Assembly (NCBI GenBank): GCA_013407085.1
Contig: JACCGJ010020780.1
Location: 1-64,000 of the forward strand
Source of the DNA: Atriophallophorus winterbourni
Lineage: Eukaryota > Platyhelminthes > Trematoda > Plagiorchiida > Microphallidae
DNA length: 64,000 nucleotides
Reading direction: 5' to 3'
The stretch's first letter is position 1. Each line of letters starts with the position of its first letter. Below, piece after piece: positions 31,286 through 44,834 of the stretch. The notes beneath the pieces were generated by a model that saw nothing but the letters and a program-made list of their open reading frames with translations, ran no database searches and was not told the origin of the DNA. The translations under genes were made by a program, and so were the position numbers.

Positions 31286-31617
31286 CTAGAAATTTAAATA
31301 TTAGATGGAATCATTCAGTAAAACATACGATTGTATAAAAGTAAAGATTGAAGGTATTTATTATTTAGAATGTTTTGCACCAAGGTGTTTGGTTCACACA
31401 AAGAGCAAATCCAGTAGAACCCCATTGGATATCGTTACGACCAATAGCGTAGTGGTCATGCTTTCGAATCGGTTCGACCAGTAAGTGAACAGGACACACC
31501 AAAATGTTTGATTCTCGGTTTTTCAAATCACTGCTTATTTCTGTAAGTAAACAAAAAAATAACGATGGAAAAAGAATAATGAACGTGAATGTCGTTTTAA
31601 CAGCAGGATATATATAT

Positions 31618-31698
31618 ATATATCTATCTCTATATATCTATATATCTATATATACCTATATATCTTATATATATCTATATATATATATATATATATAT
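31618..31698. repeat. (TA)n microsatellite with interruptions (unit 2)
   Basis: TA-rich tract with TATC variants, between the palindrome right end and a second TCCGCTGCTAAAACC palindrome end. Confidence 0.9.
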
Positions 31699-31720
31699 CC
31701 TCCGCTGCTAAAACCACATT

Positions 31721-33294
31721 TGTTTTATCTGTGGTTTGCTACTGTTGGTCCAGCCGTGTGGTCAGACAGTACACAACCGTTACAGAACTCGTCTATTAAC
31801 CGAATGCAAAGAGTATCACAAGTGTGCGAATGCGTGAATATAATAGTGAGTGAAAATCATAATTTGAACTCACCATCGATATTGATTGGTGATTAATCGA
31901 TAGTTCGTTCCATGTCTATACAACAGAGGGTGCCCTCCTAACACCTCCCCGTTTAAGCTTGGTTGTGGTGTGGTTACTGTAACACGTCTTCCATCGGCTG
32001 ACCTTCTTGGTTTGCATTCCGTGGTTTTAATTTGAGGCGGCTCTTCCTCCTCTGAATTTCCATCTTCTAGGGTCTTGAAGGTGGTGAAGACAGGATAGGG
32101 ATCATTTAACACTGAGTTCTTAAAATAGTTTGCCCGGCAGTAATTTTTGTTATGCTCCTTTGTGTTGCACCACTGACATCGGTGTTTCTTGAATGGGCAG
32201 TAACGCACAAAATGCCATTCGTCACATTGGCAACACTGGGATGAGGGCTTGGCGTCTTGATCGACACGATGATCATTCTGCCGGCTACTTTGGTGCTTGA
32301 CGGCAACACCACCGGCTCATTCTGGCAGGGGTTTTGTTCGACCAGCGCAGTTTCACGCCTAAAATTTAGCAGTCTCTGGCATTCAGTTGTGATTGACTTC
32401 ATGTTGATGTTCAGATCTTGGTCGAGTCGCGACAGTAGTCTCGTGCGAATATATTGATACTTCTCTGAATGCAAACCACAAATATCCGCGATCGAAATTG
32501 GTGTTCAGTCATATCTTTGAACTTGAACTGTTCACACGCTCTATTAACTTTTCCTGCATAAGTCACAAAACCATCGCAATCCTCTTTGACCAATTTCATG
32601 CAATTATATCGTCTGTTAAACAGAGAAGACTGTTGACAAAAGATTTGCTCAAGCAGTTGTACAATCGGATCAAAAGTCAATGCACTTGGAGATTTTGGCA
32701 AAATTAAGTTGATAAACTTCTCATGTTCCAACGTGCCCAGTGTTCTGAGCAGCAGTCTCGTTTTTTGACCATCATCTGCGTTTTGAGGTCGGATTGAAAA
32801 ATATCTTTGAACCTCTTGAACCAAAATTCGAAGGTGAGACCGCTTTCTGTGTGGTAATTGAATTCGGGGATGCTGTTGATGATTGCTTCCACCACTGGAT
32901 TTTGTACGTCAGTCTTCTTGTCTTCAGAAATGACACTCAGATTTTTCAAAAGTACCTGGATCAAACGGGCTTGAGCTTCTTGTGGTTGTGGTTGCTGAAG
33001 TATTGATTTTAATTTTTCTGCTGTGATTGCCATTTCGAATTGCAGGGTTCTATTCTCCCCGTCGCCAAGTTGTTATGTTTGTTAGTTTGCTACTGTAGGC
33101 CCAGCCGTATGGTCAGAGAGAACACAACTGATACTGAACTCGTCTATTCAACGAATGCAATGAGTATCACAAGTGAGCAAATGTGTGAATATCACAGTGA
33201 ATGAAAATCATAATTTGAACTCACCATCGATATTGATTGGTGATTAATCGATAGTTCGTTCGCTGTCTATACAACAGAGGGTGCACTCCCAACA
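31721..33294 (-). mobile_element. Gag-only LTR retrotransposon (unit 2)
   Basis: Near-identical to 10159-11732, with LTRs at 31721-31943 and 33076-33294. Here the left flank keeps the palindrome end CTGCTAAAACCACATT, showing the insertion site, which is lost in unit 1. Confidence 0.75.
31870..33033 (-). pseudogene. gag: Ty3/gypsy-type Gag, frameshifted (unit 2)
   Basis: Carries the same frameshifts as the unit 1 copy. The zinc knuckle CQWCNTKEHNKNYC is present. Confidence 0.7.
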
Positions 33295-33687
33295 TCATTC
33301 ACATTTAATATTCATTTTGCATCGTTAATTATTTTTTGTTTAGTTACATTAATGAATCGTGAATTGAACAACGTGAATCAAAACACTTTGGTGTGTCCCA
33401 TTCACTTACGGATCGAACCTAATCGAAAACATATGACCACTACGCTATTGGCCGTAACGATATCTATTAGGGTTACACTGAATTCGATCTTTGTGTGAAC
33501 CAAACACCTTAGTACAAAACATTACAAACGATGAATACCTTCAAACTGTGGCCTCAGGTGAATCTGTATAAAACAGAAATTAAACTCTTTCTTTCTGTTT
33601 TAAAAATTACCAAACTAATTACTTCAATTACTCCACGTGACTTGTATAAAAAACAACGTAGATTGCAACTGTTTTTCTATTATATAC

Positions 33688-33762
33688 ATGAAATACTTAT
33701 CAATTTTTGCGTCTCTTTTCTTGAAGCGATTCGGCGGCTTTTCAGAGTGTCAAAATTTAAAC
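33688..33762 (+). CDS. Candidate first exon MKYLSIF (unit 2)
   Basis: Same as 12126-12200, with TATAAAAA at 33645-33652 and GTGAGT after the exon. Confidence 0.42.
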
Positions 33763-34081
33763 GTGAGTGATCTTTCATGATACATCCTTACATAGCTAGC
33801 AGTGTCGAAACTATGAATTAATATTAGAAAGTATTTCTGCATTAATGCAAACTGGTCACGCGTTGAAGCTTCCAGTTTATGGCCAGTTGGTTTCAAGGTC
33901 AGTCTAGTATAGTTGAAATAAATCAATGATTTGTTCTGCCTGAATTGCTTACGATGTTGATGTTGTTTACACTGAAAACTCTATTTTGTGTACAATTTAT
34001 TGTTCACAAATTGGGGCTCACTTTAATTCGGCAAACAATTATGCTAGCAACACAAACTAGAATGAAAGGCCAAGTTGAACA

Positions 34082-34378
34082 ATGATACATATGAACCCAA
34101 TTCGTACAACTTGTGATATATCTGCACACACAACTCCCATGTACAATAACTGTTACCGGAGTTTGTCCAATAGTAGTACGAAAGAGCTCGGTTATACGAT
34201 TAAAATAAATGTTTCTTTTGGTGGTTCAAAGGTAAGCAAAATTTTGTGTACGAGATGTCTTCGTAGTATAAACAGTTTTGCAACCGGTAAGACGCGGACA
34301 TTCTTTAAATGTCCGACCTATACCCTCGAACCACTGAAACGAACAATCATGCAGAATGGAACAGACAGCACAAGGTAA
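34082..34378 (+). CDS. Unrecognised 98-codon frame (unit 2)
   Basis: Open only in this copy; units 1 and 3 have a stop (TAG for GAG) in the middle, and unit 4 has a deletion. It contains a GGTTCAAAG-GTAAGC donor-like site at about 34228. The competing - strand frame is open in unit 4. Not recognised. Confidence 0.28.
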   Translation: MIHMNPIRTTCDISAHTTPMYNNCYRSLSNSSTKELGYTIKINVSFGGSKVSKILCTRCLRSINSFATGKTRTFFKCPTYTLEPLKRTIMQNGTDSTR

Positions 34379-34625
34379 AATACACATTCCCGATTGTAAT
34401 ATTGCCGATAATCGAATGATTGTATTAAAAATAGTTCAAAGATATGACTGAAGACCAATTTCGATCGCTGATATTTGTATGTGGTTTGCAGTCAGAGAAG
34501 GATCAGGAGATTCGCATGAGACTACTGTCGTGACTCGACCAAGATCCGAACATCAACATGATGTCAATCACAACCGAATGCCAGTGACTGCTAAATAATT
34601 CCATCTTATGTTTAAATTTTTATAG

Positions 34626-34835
34626 TCTTTAATCACGCGAACAAAAGATACAGTGTCAATCGAACACCCCCCGTAAGCTCAACGGAATCGAGTAAGTTTG
34701 AGATTACGATCGGCATATTCGAATTACTTTATTTTACTTTCCTCGCTAATTCATATGCTTGTTTACACAGTTTACATTTTACCCGCCTACGCCTATTCAA
34801 ATCGCTCACCGACAAGGCATCCAATGTCAACGCCG
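34626..34835 (+). pseudogene. Second exon A and B copies, broken (unit 2)
   Basis: Exon A copy 34626-34691 has a TAA; exon B copy 34771-34835 is one nucleotide short. Splice sites are still present. Confidence 0.5.
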
Positions 34836-35044
34836 GTACGTAATGATGTTTTGTAGTCACTAGTGATTCGTACGTTGCTATTTTATAGTGGTCTCATCTA
34901 AGTTCCGAGTCAATGCTTACCATAGATGTGCATTGCAATGGCGTGACGATCTTATGCTCAAAAATGTTTGTAATCCAATTAGAGTGGAATTATATCTACT
35001 AGTGGCTCAACTTTATAGAAAGTAGTCTCCTGAACGGGGCATCT

Positions 35045-35540
35045 GCCTGCTATCATCATGTGTTTAACGCTCAGCAACCGATAGAAACAACGTCTCTCCT
35101 GACGCTCAAATATGATGCTTCTACACAAACATGCGCTTGTGATGTACATCCATGGTCGAAATCTATCGAAAGATATCAACAACATTAAACATGATTATTG
35201 TATCGAAGGATCCGCGGTTGCAGCTGAGAGAAAGTGCTCTGTAGACCAGCATTAGAAAACTTGCCTACAGTAGTTAATTTGTCCATCTACTACTTGTTCA
35301 AGAAGTGACGGATTCACTGTGAATGAAAAGCAAAAACACACATGTGGTTGAACAGGTTTGTCGTACTAGTCTCATACAACAGTGGCATACAAGCGCTACT
35401 TGTCGTTTGACATTCTTTTCGGAAAACGTTCCAGGGCATTGTATGTACAAGCAATTCATCACTGCACTTGATACGTTAAATCGCTTCCGAAACTTTTTTT
35501 TAATTATTATAGTCATTTCGCGCAAACACTGCCTCTAACA
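35045..35540 (+). pseudogene. Cysteine-containing coding remnant (unit 2)
   Basis: Counterpart of 13490-13935. The frame 35323-35538 stays open over 71 codons (QVCRTSLIQQWHTSATCR). Confidence 0.32.
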
Positions 35541-36366
35541 TTTTCTAACGCTCGTCGATTATAAACACCATTTCCATATTCAAAAGGCTGTTGCTCCAGT
35601 CAATATGTAGTAGCACATAAGGCGAATTTTAATCAAGAAGTATAAATGTACATTCATTATTCAAGAATTTTATGGGAACCAAACTAATAGTTTCACAATT
35701 ACCATGTCACAGTGAATTTTCGTTCATGGAAAAAATAAGTGAAAATCATGTTTAATGGTCTAAAATAGCATCGGGTTTGATAACAGCAATGGGCTGAGGA
35801 GAATTAAAATATTAATGAATAAAAACAATATGGACAAATAGATTAAATATTATATTGGTAGTCGGGGAACGAATAATAAAATAACTTTTTTATTAAGTTT
35901 CAAACTCATGAAAGATGGTTGAGTGAATAACCGTAAAGGTAAACAGTTCCAAGTGAAACACGCACAGACAGGATGAAAATAGGTTTTTTCAGTTTAGGCG
36001 GGAATGAGGTTGTTGGGTGAGGCGACCTTACCCAAGACACGTGCGACCTCGGTAATGTCATTATCAGAACAGTGTGGATGCATGCTGTGACATGTTGTAA
36101 CCTCACGCTTCAATGTCTTTATCCGAACATGCGTTGTCCTGCTCTGAACGGACTACTTTACCGCTTACTTCGAACACCCCCTCCTTTTATGTCTATAAAC
36201 AGGACCTGTCGAGCTCTGGGCCTGGCGAACCTGTGCTCTGAGTCTCGTCTTGGTCATTGCATAACCATTCGTTGTCGTCCTATTCTCTGTCTCAACAGGA
36301 TTTGTCTCTCGTACCATCTAGTTGATCCCTTGGTACAAATGTCTCTCCAATCCAGTACATAGCAAC

Positions 36367-38425
36367 TTGGCGACGGAGAGTTTCCAATCATGTCCCCTAA
36401 ATCCGAAGTGTTTGTTTTACAAAAGCTGCTCGATCGTCTACTCCAAATAAAAGGAGCTCTTATTTCTAACGAATGATCCTAAATCTCCATCTATCGAAAC
36501 TCCCATGTCATCTATCATCGAATTTCACGTCGACCCGGATAATAATGTGACATTCCGGCGTTATGATGATATATTTCGAACCGACATCAAAGACCTGGGA
36601 GATGACTGCAATGTTTGACATGCTGTTGCGTAAATTGGGTGCAGCGGAATTATATAAATATTGCAATTTAATTCTTCCTCAGAATCCACGTTACCGTAAA
36701 TTCGAAGAGATATTCGAAATGGAACGGAATCGTCTCGAGCAGGATCCAACTATGACACTCCAAGCCATCCAAGAAGAACACCAACGTCTCATGAACATTC
36801 AAAACGACTCCGCCCTCGTGACTAGCTTATAATTATGGTGGTATATCAACCAAAACAGAGCAACACTCAACACCCGTCTCCGCATCTAACACTACAACCA
36901 AATCTGCCAAACACAACCCAGAAATCCAAGCCACCGTATTCATGATGACATTGCGGAGAATGGCACTTTCACCTAAAATGCTCCCACAGAACCAATCGAT
37001 GCAAGCAACGCAAAGATGGTTTCTGTCTTAAAACAGCCAACCGGAAGACAACAAACAAAGGAAGAAGGTTCTTCACACGTAGTCGCACCCGAACCTCGAA
37101 ACCCTTTCCACGGTCACTCAGCCTTTGTGCTAACCAGCAGTCTGTAAATCCCATTGTTCGCAAATACACAACTGTAGAATTTCAAAGCTAACTTACATTT
37201 GCGTCCCGGTCGAAAACCTGTTTTCCGACCCAAGCGTCTGTTACCGTACTCCTCTATCGAACAGGTAGACGCAGAACTCACTCGACTACAACAAGCTGGT
37301 ATCCTTGTGCCTGTCACATAATCTGATTCGGCGGACCCCATTGCTGTCGTTAAAAAGCCAATGGTTCGATCTGTAGTTGCGCTGACTTCTCTACTGTACT
37401 GAATAATGCTCTAGAATCTAACCGTTACTCGATACAAGTTCCTGAGAATCTATTCACAATCCTAAACGGCGCTACGTGCTATGCTAAACTGGATATAGCT
37501 GATGCTAACCTCCAAATAGAAGTCGATCCGGCTAGTCGCGAACTATTGATTATCAACACACATCAGGACTAGTTCAAAAAACAATGGATTGCCGTTCGGG
37601 GTAAGAACGGCTACGGCTGTTTTCCAACAAGTCATGGATACAGTACTTGCTGACCATCCCGGAGTAGCAGTATATATGGATGATATTTTAGTTGTCGGAT
37701 CAACCTCCAATTAATTACAATCACTATAGTTGCAGTACTTCAATACTACAGTTTTCGTCTACAACCGAAAAAATGCCAGTTCTATCATACATTAATCAAG
37801 TATCTTAGATTTATTTGTGATACATCTGGCCGACGACGAGACAAGGAAATCTTTCAGTCGATACCGGAAATGCCCGCAGCGGAAGACCGAGCTGCGTTGC
37901 GCTCTTTTCTTGGACTGATTATTCATTATAGCGTATTCATGAAAAACTTATAAAAAATTCGAGCGCCTTTCAAATGCTTTTTGAAAAAAATCATAAATGG
38001 TCATGGGATTCAGAATGTGTCACAGCCAATTAAAACTAATGCTGTCATCAGACCTACTGCTCACTCAATATGACCCTCGATTACGGATTACTGTTGCTGC
38101 AGATGCATCCCAGCATGGAGTGGGAACAGTCATTTTGCACACTCTGGCTGATGGTTCCCAGATGGCCATTATGCATGCTTCATAAACACTGACAAAGACT
38201 GAGCGGAACTACGGACCGATAGAAAAGGATGCAATGGCCATTGTATTTGCTGTTCGACGGTTCCATAATTTTTGTCACGGAAGACGCTTCCCCCTCTTAA
38301 CTGACCACAAACCGTGACTTGCTGATTTTGCTTCAAGTCCACTGCAAAGATTAGCAATCACACTTCTCGGATATGAGTTCGATATACATTATCGCCGGAG
38401 CGAAAATCTCAGCAGCAGAGAGATA
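36367..38425 (+). mobile_element. Ty3/gypsy remnant with protease deletion (unit 2)
   Basis: Same remnant as in unit 1, minus about 490 bp (protease and RT start). The deletion joins GTAGAATT to TCAAAGCTAAC through short homology near 37180. RT YMDD and RNase H motifs are still readable; the end junction is identical. Confidence 0.78.
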
Positions 38426-39797
38426 CGAACATCTAAATTGAACGTCAAATATGCGCGAGATTCGGATTTATTCCGTTTTATTCGGCTGGTTTCAAAGTAA
38501 ACATATTTCGAACGAAAATCCTTTCGGAGGATATTAGGTAGTAAATATGGAATAGTCAACTCCTTCAAATACTTGCGCGGCCACCTTTGTCACATGATAA
38601 AGAATTTCGTCCAGCTGTTCAACGATGAACAATCACTCCCGAAGAATGGTGGAATGAAAATTATTGATACGATGATATGTACTAATGCAAAATGACTTAT
38701 GTTTCGTTAGTAAAGCGTTTAAGTTTGAGCACTTACACACCGAGAAGAAGTTCAGAATATTTAAGAATTTATGGTCTCAAAAAGCACATAACCTCACAAT
38801 TACCCTAGCATAGGAAGTGTTCTTTAATGAAAAATTAAGAACAAATAATCATGTAATGGCACGTATAGTCCAGTTTAATACTTGCCATGAGACAACAGGC
38901 ATTTGTCGTTAAATAATTATTAAAAATACGTGTCCAAATATCGAAAGAAATTTTCGATGCTAGGAGCAATAAAAATACTTTCGGGGAGGGCATTCTGAAG
39001 GAAACAGACACGGAAAGGATAAAAATACCGGCGACAGATAATACTGGAATGGTGAATTTGTAGAATCGCCAAGTGACTGCGTGTACTGTGTGACTCACGG
39101 TATTCAAATAAATGGTTAAGGGATGATGTAGGTTATGTAATAGAAGCAAGCATGTAAATAACATCACAATGCACGCTGTTGTTTAGACTGTCGCATACCC
39201 AGACTCTAAGTGGTGTACCGAGTTTTACTAGATATTATACCTTTCGAAAGAATATGACACAGTTGGTGCAGCAGTCGTTGTGTTGCGTTCAGTGGCCTAT
39301 AGATTGTTAAACATTCAGTATTAATGAATTAGATAGTTTAAATTATGCTTAAATATTCACATCTCTCTCAGTAGCATTAACATACCGCTCTTAATTTTGC
39401 CTGTTTCAAAGTAAATATATTTCAGTAACGTATTGCATCTTTTAGTTTGTAGGGATCTTAATTTTATCCATTAGGTTTACTATGGTTTTGTTCCAGATAA
39501 CGAAATCGCAGCGGTTCATTGTAACAAGAACGGTGCGGAGTTCATATGTTTGACAAGTAATCGGTTAATGACTTTATTTTACCTAACTACGAGCTCAATA
39601 TAAGCTCCATCGGTCAAACACTGAATACAACGAATATATTTTGGATTATCCTATCCAAATCGTACGGAGTGGTCTATGGACCAGCAACATCTGTTCCACA
39701 GAATTGGGATAAATTGCCACATAGTATTGGAAAGAAACACTTGATAATAACACGAACGCCAATTTTGTAAGCCTATGGTTTAATTCTATTTTTTCAG

Positions 39798-39904
39798 GTG
39801 GAAATTTAGTAGTAAACAAGATGGAAATCATGTTTATGTATGAAAACAGAATAGCTCGCTTTCGAAAAATCCGATTAGTGTATCAATCCATCAATTTATT
39901 TTAA
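39798..39904 (+). pseudogene. Truncated terminal-exon-like block, unit 3
   Basis: Identical to 3096-3202 in unit 1, including the deletion that replaces its second half. Confidence 0.33.
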
Positions 39905-39909
39905 TTTAC

Positions 39910-40064
39910 GTTCATCATTAGGTCATCGAGGTCCACGGGGCCTGTTCTTTTAATCAATAAATGTGATATCATTTTAACCACCGAGCAGTATTCTGGGCTA
40001 CCCATAATTCCGAAAATGCACAACCTGGCAGTATTCGAAAGTGGAATGACGTATCCGCTGTCAT
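39910..40064 (-). repeat. Degenerate retroelement 3' end, unit 3
   Basis: Same as 3208-3362 in unit 1. Confidence 0.33.
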
Positions 40065-40467
40065 CACAACATTAAGTGGTTCAATTAGTTTTCAATAATA
40101 AAAAGAGCAAATCAATTTACCACAGTCCATGATTAATCGGATAAGGTTCAACGTAGAGCATATTTACACGATGGATTTTAATTAAAATAGATTATTTGCG
40201 TTCAGCATTTAATTTGGATCTATGACAGAAAATAATTAATTTGCCTAAAGCTACCACTAATGTATCCACTTATTGAAGTACAAACTTGAGATCGTTCAAA
40301 TCGATAAGCAACGTCTCCGAGTTCGTTACCGAAAAATATTGACCATGTTTTCCCAAATGCTAAAGAATGCTGATCCGAACATTGCATCTCAAGTTAATAG
40401 ATAATCACGACTACTCATCAGCAGCATATCCATTCAAATATTCACAGATCGCACCACCTCAAAGTTC

Positions 40468-40671
40468 GTGTTCCATAGTATGTAAGGATGTAAGTATTGT
40501 GGTGCTCACATCCCCATCCCTTACACACCACTAACGGTTTTAGGCTGTTTGCCATCGTCAGGTGGAGACAGTAAGATCAGGTTCAGTGAGCCTTGAAACA
40601 GTGGAAAAGCGGTAAACAAAGTTATATTTGTATGCCACTGTTATATAGGGTTCTTACAAAAAACCACGATG
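40468..40671 (-). mobile_element. Short hammerhead-bearing element, unit 3
   Basis: Identical to 3766-3969 and at the same site, so the insertion was inherited or converted together with the surrounding block, not inserted twice. Confidence 0.6.
40528..40565 (-). ncRNA. Hammerhead ribozyme-like motif, family II (unit 3)
   Basis: Identical to 3826-3863, including the damaged GAAA box. Confidence 0.5.
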
Positions 40672-40697
40672 TTCAAATACAGAATGTAATGATGTGT

Positions 40698-40742
40698 TTT
40701 GATAACGTTTCTCTTCTGACGCAGAAACGTCGTCTGCTCAAG
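40698..40742 (-). ncRNA. Decayed hammerhead-like motif, family I (unit 3)
   Basis: Identical to 3996-4040. Confidence 0.4.
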
Positions 40743-42398
40743 GATATTAGTCATAACGGGGAACGTGATTAATCTCCGAAACCAACATCTTTTATTGGGC
40801 ATATCACAAGTGAGCCTATTGAAATTGTTGGTGTAGACAATGGCAAGATCAATCAGTCTATTTACCCAACACAGCGTGTTATCGGCAAATGTGAATTGTA
40901 ACTGTGGCTCAAATGTTCACGTTTGAACTAGTGACAAATGATCATAACCCAAACTAGGTTATAAAATTAATTAAAAATTAAGCAGTATTTTAACATCAAA
41001 AAATATTCATTAGCCGACGCATTGCAGTGTGCAACAATGTAGTGATGCCAAGCTTGAATATCTTGCAGACCACATGTTTGTATGCCTCTGTGCTTTCAAC
41101 GGCCTCTGGGTTTTACTTAATACTTTTGGTCTGGCCAAGTTTATGTGACAAAATGAAACGTTACTCGAAAGCCGATTGTTTTTCAAAATTTATTTTAATA
41201 AAAAAATAACTTAGTGTTCAGTATCAAACTGTACTATTGTTAGTAAATCCGCTTCCGATCATTCATCAATCAATACTGATTGCGAACGCATAATTTGGTG
41301 ATCGTTCACCGAACAGACATTGTGATATTCATGCATTCACACAAGCTAACTTTCAATATATTTACCAGTATATTCTTAACTGCGCTATTGAACTGAAAAC
41401 TGAAATGAATCAACACAAAAGGCGCGTCGAACACATGCGCTCGACCATGTCGCCTGACTGCATAGGCCTTTTCATAACATCCGTTTCACCTTAACAACTT
41501 ACGAGTTATTAAACACTGGTAATGATGATTCCAACAAACGGATATCAGCGAAATAAGAGACATGATTGTATCTCTACAATGGTACACGCAATCCATACTT
41601 CATCAATTTTCTGAAGCAAATCTGCATAGTCACATGTAACGAGTAGAAAGCACACATGCAGCTTAAGTGTCGAAAATGTGGCAGCGTAGAAACTGCTCAG
41701 TTATAAACTATCACCTATAATTTTCTACAGATAGTTGAAAAAATGCCCAAATTATACAAGCGAATCGTCAATATCGTTTATTTACTTCCTGATACTGCCA
41801 GAGATAACGGCTACAATGTCTTGTATCTGAACACTTGGCGCACAGTCGGAGATGCTACTTATTCCAGTTACAATGGAGAAGAGTCGGAAATGAGCGTTAA
41901 ATACATTTTCTAACAAACTATTCCACATCCTCAGCTTTTGCTCATTGGAAGGATTTGTGTGGTTGTTATTTATTGGAATCCGTGTATTTAGTAATTAGAG
42001 ATCGTCGATTAAATCTTTTGCCCAAACATTGATTATTGGCACAACTCCACTAAGTTTCAAGAACAGTCAATCTTGGTGGTTTAGTTGTAAAATATTAATA
42101 ATTCTGTAATAGATCGGCTTCCAAGTAGAATTCGGCACAATCGATTTAAACATGTTTGTTAATTGTGGAATGTTGATTAACCTCGGAGGTGACCTCCACT
42201 TTTGATCAAATCCGTGATTGAACCTTGTCATTCATCTATAAGGTCATGATCGTAAACGAATAAGGACTGATGGAATTTAGGGAGGGGGCATTTTGAACCA
42301 ATCAAATGTTCTTCGGTGTTCTCTTTTAACCCTTGATGTTATTAACTGATAACAAAGTGACACAGCACAGTTGGAAGAGATTTGCGATTGTGGAAGAA

Positions 42399-42455
42399 AT
42401 GTTTAACAAGCTTAATCGAAAACTACGTGCAATAGCTGACAGTCCATCGAAAAGA
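42399..42455 (+). CDS. Small-exon gene, exon 1 (unit 3)
   Basis: Identical coding sequence and donor to 5699-5755. In this unit all six blocks are open and in phase (42399, 43848, 44227, 45154, 45299, 45535), predicting the same 113-residue length as unit 1. Confidence 0.5.
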
Positions 42456-43566
42456 GTGAGTCAAACATTTATCGAAATATTGTAAATCGCTTAATATGCA
42501 TATCAACAATTCACAGTGGGATAACATGATTTGTTAATGGATCAGGTATATCATATGGTTTATGGGTAAACATAATAAAAATGTTTTTCAATGTCAGGAG
42601 TTTAATGTAGCTGTTCAATAGATGTTGATCATATTAATCTTATGTGATCTAAATATGCTCAGCGATTTTATAAAATTCCTTGAGAAATGTCAACATTAAT
42701 AATGATTTTCGGCGCATAGACTTCAATACATATTTTGAATAACATAGATTCTTTTCAGGCAACTAATGAATTTGTGTCGAATTTTTATTGGTAGTGATTT
42801 ATTTGTGCCACCTCTAGTTGGGACTAAACAATCATCTGTATATAGTGACTCAAAATGAGTAAAAATGGAATATCCATAATCTCAACTACTTGAGTGATTA
42901 TTAAGTAGTCTAATCGATCAATTACCATGGAATTTGTTTGATGACAATTACACCTAAAAATTGTCAGTTTTCGAAAATTATTTAAGACTGATCTTGTTAA
43001 CACAATTGAGGAATTAATTGGTTAGTGCAGTTATTTCTTATCAATTGAATTTTGGCCCAGAAGCTTCATCAGACCTGAGAAGCCAATACGAAATATGAAT
43101 CGGGTTTCAATTGCATTTACATAACCAATCCCAAGTTGCCTATGAATATCTCGGTTAGTCAAAAAGTTGTTTTTCAGTGACCGTCATTTAAAATTATCAA
43201 GATCGCTGTACTTGGTACACTTTTTGTAGTCTTAATATGCATGAATTTTAAATCTCAAGCCAACTATGAAATGACCCAAAAAGTAATTAAACCAGTTGAT
43301 CGAGCGTACACAGCCTGAAAAATAATTTTATCGAGTGCTGAAAATTTCTGGTCATGGTAACGATTATTCGACCGCAATCAATTATCTGAGTTTCACTGGT
43401 TCAGATCCATGGCAACCGCTCGATAATCGAGCATATATATGAGGTGGTCATCGTACTATGATGAAAAGCCTTCTTAAATATGGCTGTTTCAGTAGAGTTG
43501 TAATATGAAGCTACCAAATATTGGAGCGTTTTACGCACACTGACTTTCTTGATTGCACGTTTTCAG

Positions 43567-43591
43567 GGCAGCTTGCTTTTATCAAGAAAAT
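43567..43591 (+). CDS. Candidate 25-nt micro-exon (unit 3)
   Basis: Acceptor ACGTTTTCAG and donor GTAAGT kept; two substitutions relative to unit 1. Out of phase with the main model. Confidence 0.36.
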
Positions 43592-43847
43592 GTAAGTATA
43601 AGGTGGTAATGGGAACATTAAATGCACCATGCCCGTTTATAAATAATGCGAGCAAACTCTGTGAAAACATTAATTATCTTGAACAAGAGCACTAAACATT
43701 GCAGTGCACTAAACCATTGAGAACTTCATCTTGTGACGTAATGGCAAGAATATATGGCGCATCAAAAACAAGCTTATTTTTTATTCAAAATTTATAAAAC
43801 GAAAATCAGTCTCGAGCACACACGTTATCATTCGCGTTATCTTCCAG

Positions 43848-43952
43848 CTTTGTGAGGAATTTCAAAGATTCGTTTCATTTCACAATGACGAACAACTTCC
43901 ATCAACATCAATGTCAACCTTTCCGCCTTTGGATGTCGATTCTGCACCATCC
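43848..43952 (+). CDS. Small-exon gene, 105-nt exon (unit 3)
   Basis: Acceptor ATCTTCCAG, 35 open codons, donor GTGAGT. Differences from unit 1 include His to Asn and Ile to Leu (PPLDVDSAPS). Confidence 0.55.
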
Positions 43953-44226
43953 GTGAGTTCACACTTGATGCTATTATTGAAGATCCAAGATTAGAGATTT
44001 ATTATTGAAAATGTAGTTAACTTTGAAGTTATATATATATGCATTGAGATAAAATGAATAGAACCCATGAAGTTGATGAATCTTGAAATACCGCAGATGA
44101 AAATAAAGTTAGGTTGATTGAGGCTGACCAAAAGACAGTGACATTTTCGAACCTCAATTTAATTGATATATTGTTAGCTTTTTCAACTTTGGTTGCCACT
44201 TTTACCTATTGCTATTTTCATTGCAG

Positions 44227-44259
44227 CCATTTTTCGGGTGTTGTTGGAATAAAACACAT
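44227..44259 (+). CDS. 33-nt micro-exon (unit 3)
   Basis: Acceptor TTTTCATTGCAG, PFFGCCWNKTH, donor GTAAGT. The intron before it is shortened by the deletion that removed the hammerhead. Confidence 0.58.
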
Positions 44260-44788
44260 GTAAGTTGGTATCGATGCGTACTGCCGATAATTACAATTAC
44301 AACACTTTATCACACACTTTATTTTAAACTGATTATTATAAATAAAATGTATCATCATTTTAAAGTTCAATTCAATACAATTTAATTATTGTGATACATA
44401 AACGAGATGTATGGTTTTTTCATTGTTATTTGTTTCTATAATCAACAAATTGATTAATGTATACTTGATAACATAATTATTATCCCTGCGACTATATAGT
44501 AAACTATTTTAGCCGAATCAAAACGTGCTTATGCAAAAGAATGTAGGTAGCGAATATTTTCCGAATTAAAACTACTCGTTAGTAGTATATCGGTAAATAT
44601 TTAAAACACACACGGTCAACTGTAGTATATGTATTGCCGGGACGTGATAAAAGATTCCCACAGATTCCTACTCTCACCGATTCATAACAAACTTTATTTT
44701 TTCATGATTATGATTCCCAGATCAGTAACAAACATTTTCTATTACATTCCTACAGTTCCATTTAAACATATATGAAAAAATTCATTTG

Positions 44789-44789
<1 letters not shown>

Positions 44790-44833
<44 letters not shown>
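44790..44833. repeat. (TA)n microsatellite, left of palindrome (unit 3)
   Basis: Uninterrupted TA run ending at CTGCTGCTAAAACC. Confidence 0.9.

Positions 44834-44834
<1 letters not shown>

Larger units (their letters stand above)
30260..31616. repeat. Long palindrome (unit 2), left end trimmed
   Basis: Same palindrome as 8709-10158, but the outer left arm and its (TA)n are missing. The right arm ends at AACAGCAGGA followed by an imperfect (TA)n. Confidence 0.75.
17279..38425 (+). repeat. Tandem array unit 2, enlarged by insertions
   Basis: This has the same order of blocks as unit 1, but it carries a Penelope-like fragment (21781-22441), an extra non-repeated stretch to about 23510 and a CR1-like LINE (23821-27856), which explain its 21 kb length. 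The small-exon gene is damaged here: the first exon is missing and the 105-nt exon has an in-frame TGA. The (TA)n tract at the left end of the palindrome is absent. Confidence 0.88.

Noticed and set aside
31618..31698. Repetitive tract considered as a CRISPR or minisatellite
   Set aside because: Only a (TA)n microsatellite with TC interruptions; no spacer-repeat order.
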